64,000 bases of DNA, from positions 1 to 64,000 of the forward strand of contig DASWQH010000008.1 in assembly GCA_036403815.1 (NCBI GenBank). The letters run 5' to 3'. The notes under the pieces are model-generated. The model worked only from the letters and a program-made list of their open reading frames with translations. It was not told the origin of the DNA and did not search any database. This DNA comes from JACVRN01 sp036403815 (GTDB lineage: Bacteria > Acidobacteriota > Blastocatellia > Pyrinomonadales > Pyrinomonadaceae). Of the stretch, positions 51,643 to 60,104 are shown piece after piece (position 1 is the stretch's first letter; each line of letters begins with the position of its first letter). The translations under genes and the position numbers were made by a program.

Positions 51643-51716
51643 GTCAATACCGCCTGCGGTAGCGGGCGGGTCTTTTCAACGCTGAAGACCCGCCCGCTAC
51701 CGCAGGCGGTACTGAC
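51643..51716. repeat. Palindromic repeat family 3, copy 1; probable bidirectional terminator
   Basis: A 32-bp arm (ACCGCCTGCGGTAGCGGGCG inside it) pairs with 51685-51716 with one mismatch. A T-run follows on the plus strand (51717-51723). It lies between the stops of convergent murE and the permease gene, so it may terminate both. Copy 2 is at 54269-54346. Confidence 0.85.
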
Positions 51717-51721
51717 CTTTT

Positions 51722-53167
51722 TTATTCTTCTTCGCTCTTATTCTTTTCAAATGCGACGCGGTTGACGCGCGACCAGTACCAGTAGACCGGCAGGCCGAGC
51801 GCTATGAGGACGAGTCCGATGATGGCTTGAAGCGGCGTCGCAATGAGCGTGACGACGAGCAGCCCTGCTGTGACGAGCAGGAAGAGAACAGGCACGACCG
51901 GATAACCCCACGCGCGATAGGGTCTCTCCGCGTTCGGCATACGGCGGCGGAAGATGAAGACGGAGGCGGTCGCCAGCCCGTAGAAAATCCACGAGCCGAA
52001 GATAACGTAGTCGGTCAGGGTGTCGAACGAGCCGGAGAGGGTCAGGATGCCTGCCCAGATTCCCTGAAGGATGAGCGCGCCGATGGGGACATGCGTGCGC
52101 GGGCTGAGGCGCGAGAGATTCTGGAAGAAGAGACGGTCACGCGACATGGCATACGGCACACGCGCGCCTGTGAGGATAGACGTGTGAAGTGTGCCGACCG
52201 AAGATGCTAGGAGCGCCGCCGCAATCAGGCTCACGGCGACAGGGCCAAGGAAAGTGCGCGCGACTTCAGCCGCGACCGAAGAAGCTTTCGGCACGCTGGC
52301 GATTTGCGTCGGCGTCATCGCGTAGAAGTATGCGATGTTGACGAAGACATAGAGCGTGATGATAAGCAGCATGCCGCCAATCAAAGCGAGCGGGATGTTG
52401 CGCTGTGGATTCTTGACTTCGCCCGCGACAAGCGTCAGGTTGTTCCACCCGTCATAGCCCCACAGCGCGCCCAGCATCGCCGCACCGAATCCGGCTATAC
52501 CGAAGCGAGCGGAAGCGGCTACGCCCTCGCAAGCCCCACCCACATCCATCATGGAAAAGTGCGACCAACTGCCATCGCGTGAAAGCAGAAAAGCGCCGAC
52601 GCCGACGCCAAGGACGAGCGCAATCTTGATGACGGTCAGAAAGGCCGCGACGTGGCCGCTGACAATCACGGTCGCGCAATTAATCAGCGTCACGATGGCT
52701 ATGGCCGCGAGCGCCACCACTTGTAAATGGCCGAAGGGAATCTCATAACCGAATACAGGCAGAGTGAAATAGTTTCCCTTGAGCGCGCCACCCGTCAGGT
52801 CGTTGAGAAAGATTGCCAGGGCAACGGCGACGGATGCCTGCGAGCCTGTCTTGGCGATGAAGATTTGCATCCAGCCGTACAGGAAGCCCGTGCCCGCGCC
52901 GTAGGCTTCGCGCACGAAGACGTACTCGCCGCCAGCGCGCGGCATCATCGCCGCCAGCTCCGCGTAGGTCAAAGCTCCCGCAAGGCTCAGAATGCCCGCG
53001 GCAATCCAGACAGTGATGACCATTCCCGGCGAGCCTACGTTGCAGGTCATGACACGAGTCTTCAAGAAGACGCCCGTGCCGATGACATTGCCGACGACGA
53101 TTGAGATGGCGGCGATGAGTCCGAGGCCGCGTATGAGCGTGACGTTACTGGGCGCTAGTTTTGGCAT
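51722..53167 (-). CDS. APC-family amino acid permease
   Basis: A 481-residue inner-membrane protein with 12 predicted helices. The first helix holds the APC substrate signature SIVVGNVIGTGVFLKT; FAEL-type block YAELAAMMPRAGGEYVFVREAYG follows in helix 3. It looks like the LAT/L-type branch, proton- or exchange-coupled. Its start overlaps the last 23 bp of asd, so it belongs to the lysine operon and may move lysine or a related amino acid; that specificity is inferred from context only. Confidence 0.9.
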   Translation of the reverse strand: MPKLAPSNVTLIRGLGLIAAISIVVGNVIGTGVFLKTRVMTCNVGSPGMVITVWIAAGILSLAGALTYAELAAMMPRAGGEYVFVREAYGAGTGFLYGWMQIFIAKTGSQASVAVALAIFLNDLTGGALKGNYFTLPVFGYEIPFGHLQVVALAAIAIVTLINCATVIVSGHVAAFLTVIKIALVLGVGVGAFLLSRDGSWSHFSMMDVGGACEGVAASARFGIAGFGAAMLGALWGYDGWNNLTLVAGEVKNPQRNIPLALIGGMLLIITLYVFVNIAYFYAMTPTQIASVPKASSVAAEVARTFLGPVAVSLIAAALLASSVGTLHTSILTGARVPYAMSRDRLFFQNLSRLSPRTHVPIGALILQGIWAGILTLSGSFDTLTDYVIFGSWIFYGLATASVFIFRRRMPNAERPYRAWGYPVVPVLFLLVTAGLLVVTLIATPLQAIIGLVLIALGLPVYWYWSRVNRVAFEKNKSEEE

Positions 53168-54215
53168 GAATGTTTTTGGCGATTAAGAGTTCAGCGTTGA
53201 GAATGGCAGCGCCCGCAGCGCCGCGAATCGTATTGTGGCTGAGCGCCACGAAGCGATAATCCATCACGTTGTCGGCGCGGATGCGGCCAACCGTCACACT
53301 CATACCCCGCCCCGCATCCCTGTCAAGACGAGGCTGCGGGCGATCCTGTTCGGAGCGCACTATGATAGGCTCTGCGGGCGCTGAATAAAGTCTAAGCTCC
53401 TGCGGAAGCGAGCGCCATGATGAAAGCGTCTCGTGTATTTCTTCAAGCTGTGCGGGACGTGCAAGCTTAACGCGCACGGCTGCCATGTGGCCGTCCGTAA
53501 CATGGACGCGATGACACTGCGCGGAGACACGCATCGGTGCTGCCTCGACACCGGCACCGCTCAAACGACCCAGAATCTTCAGGGTCTCGGCCTCCATCTT
53601 CTCCTCTTCGCTTTCTATGAACGGCAGTACGTTGTCCGCTATGTCCAGCGATGCGACGCCCGGATAGCCCGCGCCTGAAAGCGCCTGCATCGTCGTCGCT
53701 ATCACCGCTTCGACTCCGAAGCGCGCGTGAAGCGGAGCAAGCGCCATCGCCAGCATGACGGTCGAGCAGTTGGGATTCGTCACAATAAAGCCGCCGTCAA
53801 ATTCTCGCGCCCTGCACTGTGTCTCAAGCAAAGCTAAATGCTCAGGATTGACTTCGGGTATCAGGAGCGGCACATCTTCATCCATGCGAAAGGCCGAAGA
53901 GTTGCTGATGACGCCGTAGCCCGCACGCGCGAAGGCTTCCTCAGCCTCGCGCGCAACGCCCGAAGGCAGGCTGGAAAAAACAAGCTCGCAATCAAGCGGC
54001 GGTCGCGGAGGCTGAACCGGGAGCGAGCGCACGCGCAAAGGCATCTCGCCGCCCAAGCGCCACGCGCACGCCTCGCTGTAGTCTTTGCCCTGCGAGCGGT
54101 CTGAGGCCGCCAGCGCCGTCACTTCAAACTGCGGATGGTCTTCCAGAAGTTGAATAAATCGCTGCCCGACCGTCCCCGTCGCGCCCAGTATCCCGACACG
54201 CATTTTCCTGCTCAT
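53145..54215 (-). CDS. asd: Aspartate-semialdehyde dehydrogenase
   Basis: A 356-residue NADPH-dependent enzyme converting aspartyl phosphate to aspartate semialdehyde. The N-terminal NADP loop is GILGATGTVGQRF; the catalytic Cys150 is in TNPNCSTVMLA. QCHRVHVTDGH supplies the acid/base His. It is of the archaeal/fungal-like ASADH branch judging by the MSRKMRVGILGATG... start and length. Start ATG 54215. It is separated from the phosphotransferase gene upstream by a family 3 palindrome and overlaps the permease gene. Confidence 0.96.
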   Translation of the reverse strand: MSRKMRVGILGATGTVGQRFIQLLEDHPQFEVTALAASDRSQGKDYSEACAWRLGGEMPLRVRSLPVQPPRPPLDCELVFSSLPSGVAREAEEAFARAGYGVISNSSAFRMDEDVPLLIPEVNPEHLALLETQCRAREFDGGFIVTNPNCSTVMLAMALAPLHARFGVEAVIATTMQALSGAGYPGVASLDIADNVLPFIESEEEKMEAETLKILGRLSGAGVEAAPMRVSAQCHRVHVTDGHMAAVRVKLARPAQLEEIHETLSSWRSLPQELRLYSAPAEPIIVRSEQDRPQPRLDRDAGRGMSVTVGRIRADNVMDYRFVALSHNTIRGAAGAAILNAELLIAKNIHAKTSAQ

Positions 54216-54268
54216 ACGATAATTCTCCTAAAGGTTTAGCTAATTGCAACGAGCATGCGACCGGATTC

Positions 54269-54346
54269 AAGTCAGTACCGCCTGCGGTAGCGGGCGGGTC
54301 TCAATTATCGCTATCACCCGCCCGCTACCGCAGGCGGTACTGACTT
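54269..54346. repeat. Palindromic repeat family 3, copy 2
   Basis: Perfect 30-bp arms (54269-54298 with 54317-54346) around an 18-bp loop, nearly identical to 51643-51716 but lying inside an operon, between the phosphotransferase stop and the asd start. It could attenuate asd-permease expression or be processed. Confidence 0.88.
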
Positions 54347-54351
54347 GATGT

Positions 54352-55224
54352 TCATCCGAAATCTTTCGCGCTGCCGACATGGACGGCGAACCAGAACGGG
54401 TTGCCGCTTTCCACTCCCGTCAGCAGCCAGCGTACTTCATGCGCCCCGGCATAAAAGCGCGCTCGCTTTAAATATGTCTCTGCTTCCGGATACAGCTTAT
54501 AGAATCTCTGTAGAAAAGATTCGCCGTAGTTATAAGTGATGACGCCCAGATCAATGGCCGGGTCTCCCATACCCGCACAGCCGAAATCAATGATGCCGCT
54601 CACGCGCCTCAGTTCGCGGTCGAACATGATGTGATAGGGCGGGATGTCCGTATCCACCAGCTTGAGCTTGTACTCGAAATTACTACGGTCGGCCAGATGC
54701 GATTCAAAGTGCTCGGTCGCCCAATCGCGCAGGTGCGGCAGAAGCAATGGAAAGACCTTCTCACGTATTCGCTCGTAGGCGTTGACCCAACCCTCGTACT
54801 TCATCAAAGCATCCGCCGACGGAATCTTGAAACCCTTAACGTCGGTGACGGGGAAATTGTGCAGCTCTCGGAAGAATTGCGCCAGTTGGTCTGCAATCGC
54901 CTGCTGGTCGTCTTCCGCCATTCTCAACAAAAGGTCGCGGCGCAGAGTCTCGCCTGGAATCATACGATACGCCAGACAATCTTCGCTTTCATAAAAGGGC
55001 GAAGGTATAGGAAGCGTGATGTAATCCTTGAGCAGATGCAACAGCGCGGCTTCGTCTTTCAGATACTTGTAATTCTGCTCCCGCTTGACGAAACGAAAAA
55101 CAAGCTCGTCGTTGACGATTACTACATCGTTCAACAAGCCCTCCTGATTGAGACGCATCGAGCCGACGACAACGTCAGGAGCGATTTCACGTATGCGCCT
55201 TGAGTAATCATCAAGCTGGTTCAT
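54352..55224 (-). CDS. APH/choline-kinase-like phosphotransferase
   Basis: A 290-residue cytoplasmic protein with the aminoglycoside-phosphotransferase fold. N-lobe DVVIVNDELVFRFVKRE (Lys), catalytic loop VDTDIPPYHIMF (Asp, with His in the usual Asn position, as in a known subset of the family) and metal-binding IIDFGCAGMGDPAIDL. It phosphorylates a small molecule, identity unknown. It lies within the lysine operon between the dapC-type aminotransferase and asd. Aminoglycoside resistance is not implied. Confidence 0.85.
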   Translation of the reverse strand: MNQLDDYSRRIREIAPDVVVGSMRLNQEGLLNDVVIVNDELVFRFVKREQNYKYLKDEAALLHLLKDYITLPIPSPFYESEDCLAYRMIPGETLRRDLLLRMAEDDQQAIADQLAQFFRELHNFPVTDVKGFKIPSADALMKYEGWVNAYERIREKVFPLLLPHLRDWATEHFESHLADRSNFEYKLKLVDTDIPPYHIMFDRELRRVSGIIDFGCAGMGDPAIDLGVITYNYGESFLQRFYKLYPEAETYLKRARFYAGAHEVRWLLTGVESGNPFWFAVHVGSAKDFG

Positions 55225-55274
55225 GCCGCTTCTTTGGTCTTTTAATGTTCAGTTGAGCTTAAAGAAGATTGATC

Positions 55275-55374
55275 TTCACCACAGAGACCGGAGAGTACGC
55301 AGAGGAAGCACGGAGGCTTGAGTCCTATTCAACTCTCTGTGCGTCCTCTGTGCTCTCTGTGTCTCTGTGGTGAA
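55275..55374. repeat. Inverted repeat of CACAGAGACCGGAGAG words overlapping the dapC 3' end
   Basis: TTCACCACAGAGA (55275-55287) pairs with 55362-55374; imperfect inner pairing continues. The right arm is inside the coding region of the aminotransferase and encodes its last residues. Confidence 0.7.
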
Positions 55375-56534
55375 TTGCTATCTACCTTACACTCAACCGG
55401 GAATTGCCCCAATGCTTCACCTATACGCCGCACGCCTTCTGTCAGTGCGGGCAGGTCTGCGCAGAAGGAGACGCGCAAACTCCCCTCGCTCTCCTGCCCG
55501 AAAGCCCCGCCGGGAACCGTGATGACGCCGTGCTCAAGCAAGCGTTCGGCAACCTCCATCGAAGAGCCATAAGCGCTCACGTCCATCATCGTGTAGAAAG
55601 CTCCATCCGGCGTGACGGCGCGCAAAGATAGCTCATTCGATATAAGCGAAAGCAGGTGGTCGCGTCTTTCGCGGAAGATACTTCTGGCCTTTGAGCGCTC
55701 CAGCTCTGCTTCTTCCGTCCACGCCGCAAGCGCGGCCTTCTGCGAGACGGTAGAAGCGCAGGTCGTCACATAGCCATGCAACACAAGCGCGGACTTCAAC
55801 ACATCTGCATCGCCGCAGAGCCACCCCAGCCGCCAGCCCGTCATGCTCATGGATTTTGAAAGCCCGCCGATGACCAGCGTCCTCTCGTAGTAATCCGAAA
55901 GCGAAGAAGGGCGCGCTGCTGTGAAATAGAGGTCTCTATAAATCTCGTCGCTGATGGCATAAATGCCCGTGCCTTGAAGCGCATCGGCCATCGCTCTTAA
56001 GTCTTCAGCAGAGAGCACGCGACCCGTAGGATTCGACGGGCTGATGGTGACGACCGCTTTTGTGCGCGGACTCAAGCGCCGCCGAAAATCTTCCGCATCG
56101 AATCCGAAATCGCTCTCTTTCGGCAGGCGATAAAAGACCGGGTGGCCTCCGGCCATACGCACAATCGTCGGATAGGCCACGAAGCCGGGGTCTGGCAGAA
56201 GCACTTCGTCGCCGTGGTCAATCATGGTCATCAGCGCCAGATAGAGCGCTTCCTGCGAGCCTGCTGTGATGATGACCTGTTCGGGCGTTGCGCCTAAGGC
56301 CGTATAATCGCCCGCGACGCGCTCGCGCAAAGTGGGAAGCCCCGCGTGTGTAGTGTAGCCGTTCTGCTCCGCCTCTATTACGCGCACGGCCTCGCGGCGA
56401 ATAACATCCGGCGTAGGCAGATCAGGCTCGCCTAAGCCCAGATTGATGCTACCGGCGCGTGCGCGATCAAAGAGCTGCCGTATGGCGCTCTTCTGTATCC
56501 CGCGCAGGCGGCTTGCTGGCTCGAATTCCGTCAA
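55329..56534 (-). CDS. dapC: Class I/II PLP aminotransferase, probable N-succinyl-DAP aminotransferase
   Basis: A 401-residue cytoplasmic aminotransferase. INLGLGEPDLPTPD, the NPTG motif in SPSNPTGRVLS, and the PLP lysine region GGLSKSMSMTGWRLGW are intact. Placement directly after dapD supports the role of converting N-succinyl-2-amino-6-ketopimelate to N-succinyl-DAP; the sequence alone only gives the family. The start TTG 56534 overlaps the dapD stop (TTGA), with GGAGG 10 nt upstream; the longer frame from 56621 lies inside dapD. The final residues (NSPQRHREHRGRTES) are encoded by an inverted repeat. Confidence 0.85.
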   Translation of the reverse strand: MTEFEPASRLRGIQKSAIRQLFDRARAGSINLGLGEPDLPTPDVIRREAVRVIEAEQNGYTTHAGLPTLRERVAGDYTALGATPEQVIITAGSQEALYLALMTMIDHGDEVLLPDPGFVAYPTIVRMAGGHPVFYRLPKESDFGFDAEDFRRRLSPRTKAVVTISPSNPTGRVLSAEDLRAMADALQGTGIYAISDEIYRDLYFTAARPSSLSDYYERTLVIGGLSKSMSMTGWRLGWLCGDADVLKSALVLHGYVTTCASTVSQKAALAAWTEEAELERSKARSIFRERRDHLLSLISNELSLRAVTPDGAFYTMMDVSAYGSSMEVAERLLEHGVITVPGGAFGQESEGSLRVSFCADLPALTEGVRRIGEALGQFPVECKVDSNSPQRHREHRGRTES

Positions 56535-57364
56535 CGAAGAAAATCCTCCAGTTGCGCCGAAGCGTCCGTCTTCTCGTCGCGGTACTTCACAATCACGGGC
56601 GCGTAAACCGACAGACCCCACGCCTTGCCCTGTTCGCTTGTTAAGGCACGCGAGCCGGGCACGACCACAGCGCCCGCAGGAATCTCAAGCGCCGCAGTTT
56701 CCGTGCGGCGATAAATCTCGCCTCGCACTAAGTCAAAGACTGGCGTAGAGCCTGTCAGGATTGTTCCGGCTGCGAGCACCGCACGCTCGCGCACAATCGT
56801 TCCTTCATAAACGCCGCAGCCGCCGCCCACCAGCACATCGTCTTCTATGATGACCGGCACAGCGCCTACGGGTTCAAGCACGCCGCCCACCTGTGCTGCC
56901 GCAGACAGATGAACGCGCTTTCCAATTTGCGCGCAGGAGCCTACGAGCGCATGGCTGTCAATCATCGTGCCTTCGTCAACGTACGCGCCCGCGTTGATGT
57001 ACATAGGCGGCATGCAGACCACACCAGGAGCGACGTAAGCGCCGTCGCGTATGCTTGAGCCGCCCGGCACAATCCGCACGTTATTTGCCACCGTCATGGG
57101 GCGTATGGGGTAAGTGCTCTTGTCAAAAAAATGCAGGGCCGTGCCGACAGACATATCCATGAGCGTGCCCATGCGAAAGCCTAGCAGGATGCCCCGCTTG
57201 ACCCACTCGTTGACGCGCCACTGTCCCGTCTCATCTCTTTCGGCTGCGCGCACACGCCCGCTGTTAAGCGCCGCCTTGAAGTCCGTAAACAACGTGCGGT
57301 CTTGTTCCGTGAACGCTTTCTTCTCCGAAGCAAAAAGCGCTTCGATCTCTTCACGAAGCCGCAT
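56531..57364 (-). CDS. dapD: Tetrahydrodipicolinate N-succinyltransferase
   Basis: A 277-residue left-handed beta-helix acyltransferase transferring succinyl from succinyl-CoA to tetrahydrodipicolinate. Hexapeptide-repeat region VNRIPGG-type (here NNVRIVPGGSSIRDGAYVAPGVVCMPPMYINAGAYVDEGTMID), then GVLEPVGAVPVIIEDDVLVGGGCGVYEG. The length is normal. It indicates the succinylase route to DAP. The start overlaps the dapA stop by 14 bp; the stop overlaps the aminotransferase start. Confidence 0.96.
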   Translation of the reverse strand: MRLREEIEALFASEKKAFTEQDRTLFTDFKAALNSGRVRAAERDETGQWRVNEWVKRGILLGFRMGTLMDMSVGTALHFFDKSTYPIRPMTVANNVRIVPGGSSIRDGAYVAPGVVCMPPMYINAGAYVDEGTMIDSHALVGSCAQIGKRVHLSAAAQVGGVLEPVGAVPVIIEDDVLVGGGCGVYEGTIVRERAVLAAGTILTGSTPVFDLVRGEIYRRTETAALEIPAGAVVVPGSRALTSEQGKAWGLSVYAPVIVKYRDEKTDASAQLEDFLR

Positions 57365-58277
57365 GTCCAGTCTCCTTCAAGAGTCCCACATCAATGAGCA
57401 CGCGGCGCAGAGATTCACGTGTCTTTTCTTCGACGGGTACGAGCGGCAGGCGCAGGTTCTCTTCAAGCAAGCCCATCAAAGCCATAGCGGCCTTGACCGG
57501 CCCCGGACTCGATTCGATGAAGTTCGCTTCCATCAACGGCAGCAGTCGGTAATGAGCGGCACGAGCTTCTTCCCATCTTCCTTCCAATGCCAGATTGACA
57601 ATCTGCGACATCAAATCCGGCGCTTCATTCGAGACGACAGAGATGACGCCATCCGCGCCGAGCGCAATCAAGGGAAGCGTCACGGCGTCGTCGCCCGACA
57701 ACACGCGAAAGTCCTTTGGCCGCTCGCGCAGGATTTCCATAATCTGCGAGAGATTGCCCGAAGCCTCTTTGACGGCGCAGATGTTCTCTACCTCGCGCGC
57801 GAGTTTCAAGACGGTCTGCGCAGAGATGTTGGACGAAGTTCGACCCGGCACGTTGTAAACGACTACGGGCAGGGGATTGATAGCTTCTGCGATGGCGCGG
57901 AAATGCGCGTAGAGTCCGGCCTGCGTAGGCTTGTTGTAAAACGGCGCGACGACGAGCACAGCATCCGCGCCCATCTCTTTCGCACCTCTGGAATACTCAA
58001 TCGCGGCGGCGGTCGAGTTGCTTCCCGTCCCGGCGATAACGCGCGCCGAAGTTTTGCGCGCCGCTTCGATAGTCAATTGAATGACGCGACGGTCTTCCTC
58101 TTCCGTCATCGTAGCGCTTTCGCCCGTCGTGCCGCACGGGACTAAGAGCGATACGCCGCCCGCAATCTGCCGCTCCGCAAGCGCGACGAATCGCTCTTCG
58201 TCAACCGAGCCGTCCGCTTTGAACGGCGTGACAAGCGCCGTCGCGCAACCCCTGAGCCACTGTGTCTCTAAAGCCAT
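57351..58277 (-). CDS. dapA: 4-hydroxy-tetrahydrodipicolinate synthase
   Basis: A 308-residue TIM-barrel enzyme condensing pyruvate with aspartate semialdehyde. Schiff-base Lys170 in ICAVKEASG, Tyr141 in VVVYNVPGRT and the GTTGES loop at 49-54 are intact. Overlaps dapB by 10 bp and dapD by 14 bp, so translation is coupled. Confidence 0.97.
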   Translation of the reverse strand: MALETQWLRGCATALVTPFKADGSVDEERFVALAERQIAGGVSLLVPCGTTGESATMTEEEDRRVIQLTIEAARKTSARVIAGTGSNSTAAAIEYSRGAKEMGADAVLVVAPFYNKPTQAGLYAHFRAIAEAINPLPVVVYNVPGRTSSNISAQTVLKLAREVENICAVKEASGNLSQIMEILRERPKDFRVLSGDDAVTLPLIALGADGVISVVSNEAPDLMSQIVNLALEGRWEEARAAHYRLLPLMEANFIESSPGPVKAAMALMGLLEENLRLPLVPVEEKTRESLRRVLIDVGLLKETGHAAS

Positions 58278-58990
58278 TTTCTCATCTTCCTCTCTTTGAG
58301 AATTTCGTCAAACGCCGACGCGAATTCATAGACCCCTGTGCGCCCGACTATCCAGCGTGCAGCGAGGAGCGCGCCTGCTGCAAAGCCTTCGCGCGAGCGC
58401 GCCGTGTGCGTCAATGTGATTTGATCTGCAACGGAATCGAAGCCAACCCGGTGCGTACCCGGAATAAAGCCTGCGCGCGTGCTGGCGACTGGAACCTCAC
58501 GCTCCAGTTCCGCAGCAAGCAGCTCTCGCAACCGTAAAGCCGTGCCCGAAGGGGCATCCTTCTTACGCGCATGATGCGCCTCTTCTATGAAAGGAGCGTA
58601 ATCATCCAATCCCTTGAACAACTCTCCGGCGCGCTCTATGACACGGTAAAAGAGATTGACGCCAACCGAGAAATTCGCGCCGTAGATGAGCGCCCCTTGC
58701 TTTTCTTCCACGAAGCGCCGGATATCCGCCTCGCGCTTAGTCCAGCCGGTTGTCCCCTCGACCATAGGAAGCCCCGCGCTCATGCACGCAGAGACGTTAC
58801 TAAGCACAGCATCGGCGACGGAAAAATCAATCACCACATCCGCGCTCGCCTTCAGACGCGCTGCAACTTCTTCAACGCCCTGCTTCATATCATCCGACGT
58901 GAGGACGAGCGCAACGTCCAAGCCCTCTCGCCGCGCACGCTCCTCAACCATGCGTCCCATCGCGCCGTGCCCGATTAGTGCGATTCTCAT
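58268..58990 (-). CDS. dapB: 4-hydroxy-tetrahydrodipicolinate reductase
   Basis: A 240-residue NAD(P)H enzyme. The N-terminal loop IGHGAMGRMVEE, DFSVADAV, VEGTTGWT and the catalytic EAHHARKKDAPSGTALRL are present. ATG 58990 is preferred over TTG 58993, with AAGGG 7 nt upstream. It is shorter than many homologues (about 270) mainly in the nucleotide-binding domain. It overlaps dapA. Confidence 0.95.
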   Translation of the reverse strand: MRIALIGHGAMGRMVEERARREGLDVALVLTSDDMKQGVEEVAARLKASADVVIDFSVADAVLSNVSACMSAGLPMVEGTTGWTKREADIRRFVEEKQGALIYGANFSVGVNLFYRVIERAGELFKGLDDYAPFIEEAHHARKKDAPSGTALRLRELLAAELEREVPVASTRAGFIPGTHRVGFDSVADQITLTHTARSREGFAAGALLAARWIVGRTGVYEFASAFDEILKERKMRKWL

Positions 58991-59008
58991 CAATCACCCT
59001 TCGACGAA

Positions 59009-59103
59009 GTCTGGAGAGTCCAGAGAGTCCAGAGAGTCTAGAGAGCCGGAATGACGTTCTTTTCACTCTCTAGACTCTCCGAGACTCTCCAGACTCTCTA
59101 GAC
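59009..59103. repeat. Inverted repeat of GTCTGGAGAGTCC words overlapping the dapE 3' end
   Basis: GTCTGGAGAGTCCAGAGAGT and following (59009-59045) are complementary to 59064-59103. The right arm encodes the last residues of dapE and its stop (59070-59072). The hairpin occupies the dapE-dapB junction. Confidence 0.8.
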
Positions 59104-60104
59104 TCATTTAGTATCGTTCGTACAAGTCGTATATATAACTCGACGGCTTGTTCCAGCTCCTGCTTGTTGATGCGCTCCTCGTCTGTGTGCGCGACTAGAA
59201 TTGAGCCGGGGCCTAGGAGAAGCGGCGCGCCCCAGTTCGAGAGATGCGGAATGTCTGTCATGAAGCGCACCGCGCATTGATCGAAGCCTTCAAGCGCGAC
59301 GAGGCGCACGGGCGCGGCTTCGGATAGATAATCAATCTCGGCGCGACCCCTTACCGCTCGTTCAAGCATCTCGCGTACGGGCGTGCCTTCGGTCACGAGC
59401 CTGAGATGTAAGTCGGCCTCTGCTTCAGCCGGGATGACATTGGAGCGCGTGCCTCCGCGAATGACACCTATGTTGCAGGTCGTCTCGCCTAAGGCCGCAT
59501 CGCTCGGCCACGCGCAGGCGCGCACGTCCCACAGCACGTCTAACAGCTTTTCAATGGCGGACTCTCCCTGTTCAGGATAAGCGGAATGCGCGGCGCGTCC
59601 ACTGGTTTTCAGTATCAAACGCAGAGAGCCTTTCGTGCCGACGGCGAGTTTGTTGTCAGTCGGCTCGCCGTTAATCATGTAGCGGCAACCGTGAGCGAAA
59701 GGATGAGCGTTGGCAACTTGCGCGCCAAGGCTCCCCATCTCTTCGTCAACCGTGAAGAGAAGACCTATGTCGTTAATGCCTTCGGCGCGCAGGCGCTCGA
59801 CCGCTGCCACCTGGGCAGCGATGATGCCTTTGGCATCGCATGAGCCGCGACCTGTTATGAATTGGTCGTCCTCGCTCGAAGCGATGTACGGCGGCACTGT
59901 GTCCATGTGCGTCGAGAGCATGATGCGAGGGGAGACGCTTGCATGTGTAGCTATAACGTTGGCGCGCCCGCTCTCTACTTCCTGCAACTCCACTTTATAG
60001 CCTGCATCAACAAGATAGCGCGCGAGGAAACTTCCAACCGCCGCCTCGTCTCCGGTGACGGATGGAATGTCAATCAGCTCGCGTGTCAGCTCGAAGATGT
60101 TCAT
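59070..60104 (-). CDS. dapE: M20 family metallopeptidase, probable succinyl-DAP desuccinylase
   Basis: A 344-residue di-zinc hydrolase. Metal ligands are in LSTHMDTVPP, RGSCDAKG, TVDEEMGS and INGEPTD; the dimerisation domain has KTSGRAAHSAYPEQGESA. ArgE and LysK belong to the same family, so DapE is assigned from its place in the operon. The ATG overlaps the lysC stop (ATGA). The C-terminal NESRESGESRRV is encoded by the adjacent inverted repeat. Confidence 0.82.
   Translation of the reverse strand: MNIFELTRELIDIPSVTGDEAAVGSFLARYLVDAGYKVELQEVESGRANVIATHASVSPRIMLSTHMDTVPPYIASSEDDQFITGRGSCDAKGIIAAQVAAVERLRAEGINDIGLLFTVDEEMGSLGAQVANAHPFAHGCRYMINGEPTDNKLAVGTKGSLRLILKTSGRAAHSAYPEQGESAIEKLLDVLWDVRACAWPSDAALGETTCNIGVIRGGTRSNVIPAEAEADLHLRLVTEGTPVREMLERAVRGRAEIDYLSEAAPVRLVALEGFDQCAVRFMTDIPHLSNWGAPLLLGPGSILVAHTDEERINKQELEQAVELYIRLVRTILNESRESGESRRV

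Noticed and set aside
54352..55224. Aminoglycoside resistance gene
   Set aside because: The fold is APH-like but the gene is a member of a biosynthetic operon with His in the Asn position; such chromosomal homologues usually act on other small molecules.
57114..58145. Plus-strand open frame (343 codons) opposite dapD/dapA
   Set aside because: Antisense to two overlapping, well-recognised enzymes; the product is low-complexity Ser/Arg-rich.
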